From CBFGRV01 sp965651265 (GTDB lineage Bacteria > Bacteroidota > Rhodothermia > Rhodothermales > VXPQ01), in contig CBFGRV010000030.1 in NCBI GenBank assembly GCA_965651265.1, forward strand, positions 1 to 37,263: 37,263 nucleotides of DNA, written 5' to 3'. Shown in pieces: positions 7,476 through 15,956 of the stretch. The position numbers were made by a program, and so were the translations under genes. The number at the start of each line of letters is the position of its first letter. The stretch's first letter is position 1. The notes under the pieces were generated by a model. It worked only from the letters and a program-made list of their open reading frames with translations, was not told the origin of the DNA and searched no databases.

Positions 7476-10400
7476 TCCGACGCAGCCCACATCGAGGCGT
7501 CTCGGCTGCTCGGTAGGTGCAACACGTGCACGACCTTTGGCGAGTCGTCGTTGCGGGCGGCGATGACGTAGGGTTCTCCCCCGGGCCCACGAAGGTAGGC
7601 GAGCTTGCGCACGTCGCCATCGAGCCACAACCCGCTCTCCCACGGCTCGAGCGCACGAAAGGAGCCATCGCCGCTTCCGAGCAGGACGACGCCATAGCCG
7701 GCATCGTAACGGCCTCGCATCGGTGGGACAGCATAGAAGTTCTGGCCGAGCATCAGGTCGATGTGCCCGTCTCCATCGAAATCGCCTGAGAGGATCGCCC
7801 GGACGGGGGCCATCTGGGCCTGGATCGGTAAGGGTCGAAGCTCGAAGGCGCCCTCTCCGAGGTTGATGGCGAACGCCGAGGCGAAATCCTCGGCGACTAA
7901 TACCTCCGCCTTCTCGATCCGATCGCGTGGGAAGAGGTCGTAGATGGTGGCCGCACCCAGTGATCGGTATGTGGGAAAGGCGCGAGCGAGGGACGGGAAC
8001 GCCTCCAGCAGGACATCGCGGCTGCCCAGCGGATAGCTCTCGCCGTCTCGAAAGCTCGTGAGAACGTGGTCCGCCTCGCCGTCGGCATCGAAATCCCCGA
8101 AATACAGACGCACGGGCTCCTCCGGCGAGGCCCGCAAGCGGGAATTGAGACCCAGATTTCCAAGGACCAGGTCCTCGAGGCCGTCACCCGTCAGGTCGAC
8201 GGCAGTAATGGCCGTCCACCACCCTCTCTGGCCGAATTCGACGGTCCGGGTATTCTCGGAGAGTGTCTGCGATCCCAATCCAAAGAAGATGATGGGCCGC
8301 ATCCATTCCCGGGCGAGCGCCAGGTCCAGCGCTCCATCGCCGTCGAGATCCGCCCAAACGGCGTCCGTCACCATTCCTATGTGGCGGAGATCGTCGGGAG
8401 TCACATCCACGAATACGCCGTCATCGTTTCGCAAGAGCAGGCTCTTCGGGCTCGTGCCATAGTTCTTCGAGACGACTCGTCCGCCGACGAACAGGTCGAC
8501 ATCACCATCGCCGTCGAAGTCAGCTGCGCGAACGACGCTCCCGTTCTCATGGAAAGCCGGCAGCCTGCCGCGCGTGAAGGTGCCGTCTCCCTGATTGATA
8601 TAGAGGCGGTCGAGGAGGGGCTCCGCATCGCCCCACCACTCGTTTCCGGCGCTGACGACGTAGAGGTCGAGGTCGCCATCGCCATCCGCATCCAGGAAGG
8701 TGGCATCTACATCCTCATAGAGGCTGTCAGCCCGCCACAGGGTATCGGCTGTGCGGATAAATTTACCCGTCGACGTCTGAAGCAGCAGGGCCGCCGATTG
8801 CCATTTCGCACCCCCGACGAAAAGGTCATCCAGCCCGTCACCGTTCACATCGCCGACGGCCAGCGCGGGGCCCTCCGCGGAAATTCGGTGCGGGATTAGA
8901 GGCTCACTAGTGAGATCGTTGAACGCATTTTCGTCGTGTTGGAAAGGTATCGTGACATCGACATCCGCGAAAAGCGGCCGTGCGATCGATCCGCGAAGCA
9001 ACCGGGTGGTGTCGAACCCATGATCGAAGGCGTCCGCGCGGCGAAGTACGAGATGCTGGTTCGCGCCGACATCTCGCTGCACTTCGATTGCGCCGTCCGG
9101 CCATACAACCACCAGGCTGTCGATCACCTCAGAGCCCCCGAGCCCAAAATGCAGCCGTGGCTCGACGGCCGACTGGAATCCGCGCGTGGGAAAGTTCTCA
9201 TGGAGCTGGAGCGTATCACCGTGAACAAGATAAACGCGGGCTCCGATGCCCCATGCGTTCGCCTCCGGACCCTCCAGGCGGATCGAGAGGAAGCGCCCTC
9301 CGCCCGTGTTCTCGAAAATGGAGGCCGTCCGATTCAGGTTGTTGATGACGAGGTCGAGGTCGCCGTCGTTGTCGAGGTCGACGCAGGCGGCCCCATTGGA
9401 GAACATCGGCTCTCCGAGGCCCCATTCGGCGGCTCGATCGGTAAACGTGAGGTCCGCATTGTTACGAAAGGCGAAGTTGGGGATCGCGACATGCGGCATC
9501 TTTTCGATGTAGTGTAGCGCGGCTTCCGGGTAGTCTCGAAGGGAGTCCTGCGCCGCCGGCCTCGATACGGCCATGAGGTAGTCCTCGTCGTTGGGCCGGC
9601 GCCAGATTCCGTTGGTGACGAAGAGGTCTTTCCAGCCATCGTTATCCAGGTCGCACAGCAGCGGCGCCCAGCTCCAGTCCGTCGCTTCGATGCCCGCGAG
9701 GTGCGCGATTTCGCTGAATCGCCCGCCTCCGCGGTTGAGCAGCAGCGTGTTCTGCTCGAACTGATGATGATACCCCGACGCGATGAGGCTGGAGACGATC
9801 TGGTAGGACTCCGCGCTCGCCGACGTCTTCAGGATTTCCTCGCGGAAGGGCAGCATGTCGAGCACGACGACATCGGGGAGGCCATCATTGTTGATGTCTC
9901 CGGCATCGCTTCCCATGGATGAGCGGCTGTTGTGGCCGACCGCCTCGCGGATTTGGTCGGTGAAGGTCCCATCACCGTTGTTGACGTAGAAGTAGTCGTT
10001 CTCGTGAAAGTCGTTCGCGACGTAGATGTCGGGCAGGCCATCGAGATTGAGGTCGCTGATGCTGACCCCAAGCCCATACCCGATCGGTCCTCTGTGGATG
10101 CCGGCCTCGGCACTGACGTCGACGAAGACGCCGCCGTCATTACGCAACAAGCGGTCGCCGGCGCGCGGATGGTCCCGATACCGATCATCGGCCGAGCCAT
10201 ACGTGGGCTCGCCGTGGGTGGAGTGGTTGAGAAGGAAAACATCGAGGTCGCCGTCGAGATCGTAGTCGACGAAGGCAGCTTGGGTGCCGTAACCTCGAAA
10301 AGCCAGGCCAAACTCCTCCGCGCCCTCCGTAAAGGTGCCGTCTCCGTTGTTGATGAAGAGCTCGTTGCGGCTCCGGAGGCCGGCCACGCCGTCCACCGTA

Positions 10401-10780
10401 GAAACATAGATGTCCAGGAGTCCGTCGCCGTTGACGTCGGCCATCACAGCGCCCGTCGACCAGTCGGAGACGCCTTCGACACCTGCGCTCTCGGTCACAT
10501 CCTCAAATCGAAGATCGCCCCGATTGAGATAGAGGCGGTTGGGCCCCATGTTGGACACGAAATAGATGTCAGGCAAATCGTCGCCATTCACATCCCCCAC
10601 GGCGACGCCCCCGCCATCATAGAAATAGAGATAGTTGATGATGTTGAGCTCGGGCGTGTCTTCGACATGGTTGACGAAGTCGATGCCGGAGCGGGCAGGG
10701 TCGATGGCGCGAAAAAGGGGGGGCTCGCCTCCAATGCAGCCAGCCAGGAACAGCAGCCCGATCAGGAGTCCAGCGCGCAT
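7472..10780 (-). CDS. FG-GAP/VCBS repeat lipoprotein with ASPIC/UnbV domain (second of tandem pair)
   Basis: This 1102-aa lipoprotein has its lipobox LAGC at residues 12-15. It holds many FG-GAP/VCBS repeats, each with a calcium-type loop such as DVNGDDLPD, DVNGDGLLD or DYDLDGDLD, which build seven-bladed propellers. An ASPIC/UnbV segment lies near the middle (GIGARVYLVHGD, then LHFGLGGSEV and VVWPDGAIE). A second set of repeats follows, so the protein is probably two propellers joined by the ASPIC segment. It starts three bases after the paralogue's stop (TGA GGC ATG), with CGAGGTG upstream as a possible ribosome-binding site, so translation is probably coupled. Proteins of this class often accompany SusC/SusD pairs; binding of surface glycans or help in receptor assembly is inferred, not shown. 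Confidence 0.92.
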   Translation of the reverse strand: MRAGLLIGLLFLAGCIGGEPPLFRAIDPARSGIDFVNHVEDTPELNIINYLYFYDGGGVAVGDVNGDDLPDIYFVSNMGPNRLYLNRGDLRFEDVTESAGVEGVSDWSTGAVMADVNGDGLLDIYVSTVDGVAGLRSRNELFINNGDGTFTEGAEEFGLAFRGYGTQAAFVDYDLDGDLDVFLLNHSTHGEPTYGSADDRYRDHPRAGDRLLRNDGGVFVDVSAEAGIHRGPIGYGLGVSISDLNLDGLPDIYVANDFHENDYFYVNNGDGTFTDQIREAVGHNSRSSMGSDAGDINNDGLPDVVVLDMLPFREEILKTSASAESYQIVSSLIASGYHHQFEQNTLLLNRGGGRFSEIAHLAGIEATDWSWAPLLCDLDNDGWKDLFVTNGIWRRPNDEDYLMAVSRPAAQDSLRDYPEAALHYIEKMPHVAIPNFAFRNNADLTFTDRAAEWGLGEPMFSNGAACVDLDNDGDLDLVINNLNRTASIFENTGGGRFLSIRLEGPEANAWGIGARVYLVHGDTLQLHENFPTRGFQSAVEPRLHFGLGGSEVIDSLVVVWPDGAIEVQRDVGANQHLVLRRADAFDHGFDTTRLLRGSIARPLFADVDVTIPFQHDENAFNDLTSEPLIPHRISAEGPALAVGDVNGDGLDDLFVGGAKWQSAALLLQTSTGKFIRTADTLWRADSLYEDVDATFLDADGDGDLDLYVVSAGNEWWGDAEPLLDRLYINQGDGTFTRGRLPAFHENGSVVRAADFDGDGDVDLFVGGRVVSKNYGTSPKSLLLRNDDGVFVDVTPDDLRHIGMVTDAVWADLDGDGALDLALAREWMRPIIFFGLGSQTLSENTRTVEFGQRGWWTAITAVDLTGDGLEDLVLGNLGLNSRLRASPEEPVRLYFGDFDADGEADHVLTSFRDGESYPLGSRDVLLEAFPSLARAFPTYRSLGAATIYDLFPRDRIEKAEVLVAEDFASAFAINLGEGAFELRPLPIQAQMAPVRAILSGDFDGDGHIDLMLGQNFYAVPPMRGRYDAGYGVVLLGSGDGSFRALEPWESGLWLDGDVRKLAYLRGPGGEPYVIAARNDDSPKVVHVLHLPSSRDASMWAASD

Positions 10781-10783
10781 GCC

Positions 10784-13700
10784 TCAGCGCACCTCGAGTA
10801 TCTGAACGGGCCCGCCGCTTCTCGTGATGACCAATGCGCTGCCGGCCCGGGCCGAACGAATAGGGAGGATGTGACGCACGTCTCCCTGAAGGTTGGGTGC
10901 GGCGCGCGGGATCGCTTCGAAAGTGCCGTCACCGAGACCGGCGAGCAAGGCGCCGCGGCCTTCTATCATCGGCCCGATCTCGGGTTTGAAGGCCGAGTGG
11001 CCCCCGCCGACGTACAGATCGGACACGCCGTCGCCCGTGGCATCGAGCACGGCGATGCCGTAGATCGGTCCGATCTGCGCCTCCGCAGGTAGCGGCCGGA
11101 CGGTAAGCGAATCTCCCTCATTGATCAACACGACAGAGGCCATTTGCTGAGCGTTGATCCGCAAGACACCCGCCAGTTCCGACGGCGTGAACACTTCGTC
11201 CAGGCGCTTCCCGGCGTAGGACAGGTAGGTGGGGAATCGCTCTTCGAGAAACGGCAGCCGGTCGAGCAAGGCGGGTCGTAGCGCCAGAGGGTAGACGTGC
11301 CCGTCGGCATGGTAGGCCATTACCTGATCGATGAATCCGTTGCGGTCATAGTCATGGATGAACAACTCCAACGGTTCCTCCGGTGTAGCCCGCAGGCGAG
11401 AGTTCAGCCCGAGGTTTCCGGCCACGAAATCGATGTCGCCATCACCATCGAGATCGTGGGCCACGATGCGATTCCACCATCCGGATGTATTCTCCAGTCC
11501 GGGAAATTCGGCGCGACGAAGGCCTTCGGGCGTGGATAGGAAGATGGTGATAGGCATCCAATCCCCGACGAGGACGAGGTCGAGTCGGCCGTCCCCGTCC
11601 ACATCCGCCCAGACGGCATCCGTGACCATGCCGATGTCGGCCAAGTCAGGCGCGACCGTGTCCGTCACATCCGTGAAGCGGCCGTGTCCGTCGTTTTGGA
11701 TAAGCACGGAACGTGGAGGAAGTCCATATCGCCAGGGAACGAGGCGCCCGCCGACGAACAAGTCCAGGTCACCGTCGCCGTCGAAGTCGTGAGGGCGCAC
11801 CACGGAGCCGCTCTCGTACAGCAGGGGGAGCCGCCGCTCGGTTCGGCTGAACCCGCCGCGGCCATCATTGATGTACAGCCGATCGGCTAGCGGGGGCGCT
11901 AGACTCGAGTAGTCGACCCCACCGCTCACGACGTACAGGTCGAGGTCACCATCACCATCGGCATCGAAGAATGAGGCGCCGACATCCTCCGACAACGCGT
12001 CAGCTTCGAAATCGGGCACCTCGACGGGTCTGAAGCGCCCGGATCGTTCCTGGAGCAGAATCCGGCCGGCGAACCCTTTCGCACCGCCGATGAAAATGTC
12101 ATCCAGCCCGTCGCCATTGAGGTCGCCGACGGCGGTGGCGGGACCCTCGCGCGAGTACATCTTGACGAGAAGGGGTTCTCGGATGAAGTCGACGAAGTCA
12201 TTCTCGCGATGCGTGTGCTGCAGCCCGACCTCCTGTGTGATGTCACGCAGATGCATTGCGCCATTTTGGAGGGCCAGGGCGTCATCATTTTTGTCGGCGG
12301 ACGGGAGGGTGCGAGATACTTCTCCCTCTCCTGCTGCGAGTCGGACGGAAGCCCCCTCCTCCATGGCGTGCCGGGTCGGAGGCACATCGGTCTGACGAAC
12401 CGTAATCGTTTCATCGATGGGCGGATTCATCACGACCTGCCGCCGGCCATCCTGCCACCGCACCACGAGGCTGTCGACTCTATCAACTTCCCCAAGCCCG
12501 ACGACGAGCACGTGATCCACAGTCGATTGAAATCCTCGCACCGGAAAATTCTCGAGGTACTGAGTGGAGCCACCGGCATGGACGGAAACGCGCGCGCCTA
12601 CACCAAATGTGTTGGGCGGCTCACCCTTCAGTTCGATGCGCAGGAAATGGTGATCGAGGAGCACGTTCGCCTCGTTGCGATACACGAAGGCGCCCTGGTT
12701 GACGTTGTTGATCACGATGTCGAGGTCACCGTCGCCATCCAGATCGGCGTAAACGCAACCGCTCGAGAAGCCGGGTTCCCCTAGACCCATTTCTTCTGCC
12801 CGGTCGATAAACGTCAGCCTTCCGGGCTCGGACTGGTTGTGAAAGAAGACATTCGGCAGGCGGTGCGACGGAATACGCTCGATCACGGCCCGAAAGTCGA
12901 TCCCGCGCCCGGGCCGCGACATCGCGCGCGCATTGTCCTCGTCAGAGAGAAAATCGATGAAGTCCTGATCAGTGACATCGCGGAAGACCCCATTGGTGAC
13001 GAAGATGTCCTTCCGGCCGTCCAGATCGAAATCCGCCAGGAGCGTCCCCCAGCTCCAATCCGTGGCCTCCACACCGGCCATCGGCCCAATCTCCGTGAAG
13101 GAGTCGCCATTGTTGCGCTGGAGTGTGTTCCTCATGAATTGATGGTAGAAACCGCTCCGCACCTTTTGCTGGTAGTGGTCCCACGATTCGAAGGTGGAGG
13201 TCCGCTTGAGCCGTGTATCCGACTGCGGTAGCATGTCGGTCACGTAGATCTCGGGGTACCCGTCGTTGTCGAGATCGGCAGCATCGGCCCCCATCGAGGA
13301 GAGGCTCGTTTGCCGCATCCATCCCTCCAGATCCTCGTGGAACGAACCCCGACCCGTGTTGATGTAGAGGTAATCTCGTTCGAAGAAGTCGTTCGAGACG
13401 AAGATGTCGGGTAGGCCGTCCGCGTTGACGTCCGTGATGGTCACATCGAGCCCGAAGGCGATCTCGCCACTCAGGATGCCGGCCTCTTCCGTAACGTCGG
13501 TGAATCGATCGCCGTCGTTCCGATAGAGACGGTCGCCGCCGTGAGGATCGCGTACGTGGCGCGTGTTGCGGATCCCGAAGCTCACGGGCGGGCGGGGAGA
13601 GTTGTTGACCACGTACAGGTCGAGGTCGCCATCTAGGTCATAATCCAGAAATGCCCCCTGAATGGAGAATCCCTGATCGGCGATACCCCAGTCCGCGCCC

Positions 13701-14221
13701 GCTTCGATGAATCTGGGAACGCCGTGCCGATCGGGTCCCTGGTTGATGAAGAGCTCATTCGCGCGGCTTTCGGCGGACCCCTGTCCTGCGGCGGACACAT
13801 AGATGTCCAGCCATCCATCTCCGTTCACGTCGGCCACGGCTACGCCTGTTGACCACGGGCGCTTTCCGCCTACGCCCGCCCGGCGGGTAACATCCCGAAA
13901 CCGAAAATCTCCCTCGTTGAGATAGAGTCGATTCGATTCCTGGTTGGCGGTGAAGTAGAGGTCTGGGAGGCCATCGTTGTTGAAGTCGGCCACTGCCACA
14001 CCGCCGCCGTTATGGTAATTGCGGTAGGTGAATACGTTGAAGTCCTGGGTCTCGTGAAGACGGTTGGCAAAGTCTACACGCGTGTAGGCCGGCGGCATCA
14101 GCGTGAAGAGCGTCTCCGCCGGGATGGAATCGGGGCCTGCGCTTTCGAAGCGGCAGCTTGAAACGCACAGCAAGCAGGCGCCGACAAGCGTTAGGTGGAC
14201 GTGACTATACTTCGATCGCAT
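10784..14221 (-). CDS. FG-GAP/VCBS repeat lipoprotein with ASPIC/UnbV domain (first of tandem pair)
   Basis: This 1145-aa lipoprotein has its lipobox VSSC ending at Cys23. It has the same architecture as the following gene: N-terminal FG-GAP repeats (DFNNDGLPD, DVNGDGWLD, DYDLDGDLD), a central ASPIC/UnbV segment (GVGARVSVHAGG, then VVRWQDG), and a second repeat block ending in a C-terminal blade. The two proteins share long similar stretches, such as GGGVAVADFNNDGLPD against GGGVAVGDVNGDDLPD, so they arose by duplication. The start codon lies 16 bases after the U-tract of an intrinsic terminator that follows the susD-like gene. Expression therefore probably depends on read-through from the susC promoter or on a weak promoter inside the susD 3' region. 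It is probably exposed in the periplasm or on the surface. Confidence 0.92.
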   Translation of the reverse strand: MRSKYSHVHLTLVGACLLCVSSCRFESAGPDSIPAETLFTLMPPAYTRVDFANRLHETQDFNVFTYRNYHNGGGVAVADFNNDGLPDLYFTANQESNRLYLNEGDFRFRDVTRRAGVGGKRPWSTGVAVADVNGDGWLDIYVSAAGQGSAESRANELFINQGPDRHGVPRFIEAGADWGIADQGFSIQGAFLDYDLDGDLDLYVVNNSPRPPVSFGIRNTRHVRDPHGGDRLYRNDGDRFTDVTEEAGILSGEIAFGLDVTITDVNADGLPDIFVSNDFFERDYLYINTGRGSFHEDLEGWMRQTSLSSMGADAADLDNDGYPEIYVTDMLPQSDTRLKRTSTFESWDHYQQKVRSGFYHQFMRNTLQRNNGDSFTEIGPMAGVEATDWSWGTLLADFDLDGRKDIFVTNGVFRDVTDQDFIDFLSDEDNARAMSRPGRGIDFRAVIERIPSHRLPNVFFHNQSEPGRLTFIDRAEEMGLGEPGFSSGCVYADLDGDGDLDIVINNVNQGAFVYRNEANVLLDHHFLRIELKGEPPNTFGVGARVSVHAGGSTQYLENFPVRGFQSTVDHVLVVGLGEVDRVDSLVVRWQDGRRQVVMNPPIDETITVRQTDVPPTRHAMEEGASVRLAAGEGEVSRTLPSADKNDDALALQNGAMHLRDITQEVGLQHTHRENDFVDFIREPLLVKMYSREGPATAVGDLNGDGLDDIFIGGAKGFAGRILLQERSGRFRPVEVPDFEADALSEDVGASFFDADGDGDLDLYVVSGGVDYSSLAPPLADRLYINDGRGGFSRTERRLPLLYESGSVVRPHDFDGDGDLDLFVGGRLVPWRYGLPPRSVLIQNDGHGRFTDVTDTVAPDLADIGMVTDAVWADVDGDGRLDLVLVGDWMPITIFLSTPEGLRRAEFPGLENTSGWWNRIVAHDLDGDGDIDFVAGNLGLNSRLRATPEEPLELFIHDYDRNGFIDQVMAYHADGHVYPLALRPALLDRLPFLEERFPTYLSYAGKRLDEVFTPSELAGVLRINAQQMASVVLINEGDSLTVRPLPAEAQIGPIYGIAVLDATGDGVSDLYVGGGHSAFKPEIGPMIEGRGALLAGLGDGTFEAIPRAAPNLQGDVRHILPIRSARAGSALVITRSGGPVQILEVR

Positions 14222-14236
14222 GGACGCGACGGGGAG

Positions 14237-14272
14237 AGAAAGAAAAGCCCCGCTCCGTTAACGGGCGGGGCC
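14237..14272 (-). terminator. Intrinsic terminator/attenuator after the susD-like gene
   Basis: On the minus strand, GCCCCGCCCGTT and AACGGAGCGGGGC pair with one bulged A, giving a GC-rich stem at 14247-14271. TTTTCTTTCT follows. This is a classic rho-independent signal for transcripts from the susC-susD side. It sits between the susD-like stop (14319) and the FG-GAP gene start (14221), with no room for a full promoter after it. Confidence 0.8.
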
Positions 14273-14318
14273 TCTCCTTGCAAGCAGTGAGTCAGGATTT
14301 CAGGTAGTCTAGGTAGAA

Positions 14319-15926
14319 TCAGTACCCCGGATTCTGCACGAGATTCGGGTTGGCATCGAGCTGGCTCTGCGGTATCGGCATGAGGATGCGATAGGGCTCG
14401 CTCGGCTGCTTCTCGTGCCACGCTCCGGAGGTGAACTTCCCATGTCGGATCAAATCCTGGCGTCGTTTCGCCTCATAGATAAACTCTTGAAGACGCTCGA
14501 GCAAGATCTGATCCCGGAAGGTCTGTTTGTTGAAGTCGCCTGCCGAAAGCGCGCCGGCGTTGGCACGCTGACGCACCTCGTTGACGGCCTGCACGGCTTC
14601 GTCGAGACGATCCAGCTCGTTGAGGGCCTCGGCTTTGATGAGGTAGATTTCCGCCAGGCGGAAGATCGCGTAGTCATTGCCGGAATCGCCGCCCGTCTGG
14701 TTGGGGTCTAGCTCCCATTTCAGCACGCGAATCCCGTCCGCCTCCGTGGCGCCGGTCAGCGGCGCTTCCTCCGTGAACTCGAGCGGATTGCCCTGCCGGT
14801 CCGTCAGTGGATCTCCGGTAGAGAAGCAGTCTGAACCGACACAGTTTGCATTCGGACCCTCATGCTGCAGACCGACGAGGAACATCTTCTTCCGAACGTC
14901 CTGGTCGCTGTAGCTCTTCCATACGTCGGCCAGCGTCGTATAGCCGTTCCACGGAGACTGCGGGATCTGGTTGTAATGCAGCATCCGCATGCTGAAGGTG
15001 AGGCCCAGGCCACCCTTTGCCTTGTACGTGGCGGACAGGATGTTCTCCGGCGAATTGTGGTTGGCGACGAGGAAGTTGTCGAAGTAGTTCGTCGCCAGGC
15101 TGTAGTCGCCGTCCGTCAGGATGGCATTGGCCATATCGAGGGCATCCTGCCAACGTGCCGGACCGGGGTTGAGGCCGCCGGTCGTGACCTCGCCCGTGAA
15201 CACCTGTGCATTCAGGTACATGTTAGCGAGCAACGCCTGAGCGGCCCCCTTGGAAACGCGTCCATAGTTCGCTCCGCGCGCCTCGTCTCCGCTCATCAGG
15301 TCCGGAATGGACTCCAGGAGCTCCTGCTCGATGAATTCGAAGACTTGGCGTCGCGTGTTCCGTGCCGGCGGATTGCTCGGATCGACGGCCGGCGCCGTCA
15401 CGATGGGAACGCCGCCGAAGAGGTCCATCAGCTGATAGTAGAAGAAGGCCCGCAACGTGCGAAGCTCCGCCTCGAAGGCAGCCTTCGACGGAAGGTCCGT
15501 CGTGGAGTTGGCGAGGCTCTCCAGCACGGTGTTGGCGCGGGCGATGCCGGTGAAGGCGTCGTTCCAGGCGCCGCCGATGTCACCGTGCGTGGCATCCCAC
15601 CGGTGCTGATGGAACTGACGATGCACGCCGCCATCATCCCAGTCCGTGCCGCGGGTCGGGATCATGGCCTCGTCCGTCGTGATCTCGGATGACGTCCAGT
15701 AGCCGCCGAAACCTGCGGTACGAAGCTGCGCATAGACCGGGGCCAGGGCCGCCACGAACTCATCCTCCGTAGCGTAAAAGTTGTCGGGCGTGACCGCGCC
15801 GAAGGTCTGCTCGTCGAGATCCGTGCAGCCTTGCATTAGCAACACCGGGCCGAGCAGCAGAGCGGCTACGATGCCGATCCCCCAATATCTCGTTCTTCGA
15901 ATGAGCGTTTTCATGATGGTCTGCAT
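14319..15926 (-). CDS. SusD/RagB-family outer-membrane nutrient-binding lipoprotein
   Basis: This 535-aa lipoprotein of the SusD/RagB family has its lipobox LMQGC at Cys34. It begins the mature chain with TDLDEQTFGAVTPDNFY, a typical SusD N-terminus. The middle holds the TPR-like helices of the family, and the C-terminus has AVNEVRQRANAG, LLERLQEFIYEAKRRQDLIR and the usual ending LMPIPQSQLDANPNLVQNPGY. SusD proteins sit on the cell surface as lids on the SusC channel and capture the substrate, usually a glycan or peptide. The gene follows the susC-like gene by 30 bases, forming one transcript. ATGs at 15926 and 15914 are both possible, and the second gives a shorter signal peptide. No glycoside hydrolase lies nearby, so the substrate cannot be read from context. 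Confidence 0.94.
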   Translation of the reverse strand: MQTIMKTLIRRTRYWGIGIVAALLLGPVLLMQGCTDLDEQTFGAVTPDNFYATEDEFVAALAPVYAQLRTAGFGGYWTSSEITTDEAMIPTRGTDWDDGGVHRQFHQHRWDATHGDIGGAWNDAFTGIARANTVLESLANSTTDLPSKAAFEAELRTLRAFFYYQLMDLFGGVPIVTAPAVDPSNPPARNTRRQVFEFIEQELLESIPDLMSGDEARGANYGRVSKGAAQALLANMYLNAQVFTGEVTTGGLNPGPARWQDALDMANAILTDGDYSLATNYFDNFLVANHNSPENILSATYKAKGGLGLTFSMRMLHYNQIPQSPWNGYTTLADVWKSYSDQDVRKKMFLVGLQHEGPNANCVGSDCFSTGDPLTDRQGNPLEFTEEAPLTGATEADGIRVLKWELDPNQTGGDSGNDYAIFRLAEIYLIKAEALNELDRLDEAVQAVNEVRQRANAGALSAGDFNKQTFRDQILLERLQEFIYEAKRRQDLIRHGKFTSGAWHEKQPSEPYRILMPIPQSQLDANPNLVQNPGY

Positions 15927-15956
15927 TCTTGGGTGATTGATCCGCTCGAGGGTTCG

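Noticed and set aside
9932..11092. Open frame of 386 codons antisense to the two FG-GAP genes
   Set aside because: Its Val/Ile/Asp-rich repeats are the reverse complement of the FG-GAP loops (DVNGDGLPD-type). It crosses two certain genes.
15927..15956. Separate promoter for the susD-like gene
   Set aside because: Only 30 bases separate the two genes and no -35/-10 pair is visible. A shared transcript is simpler.
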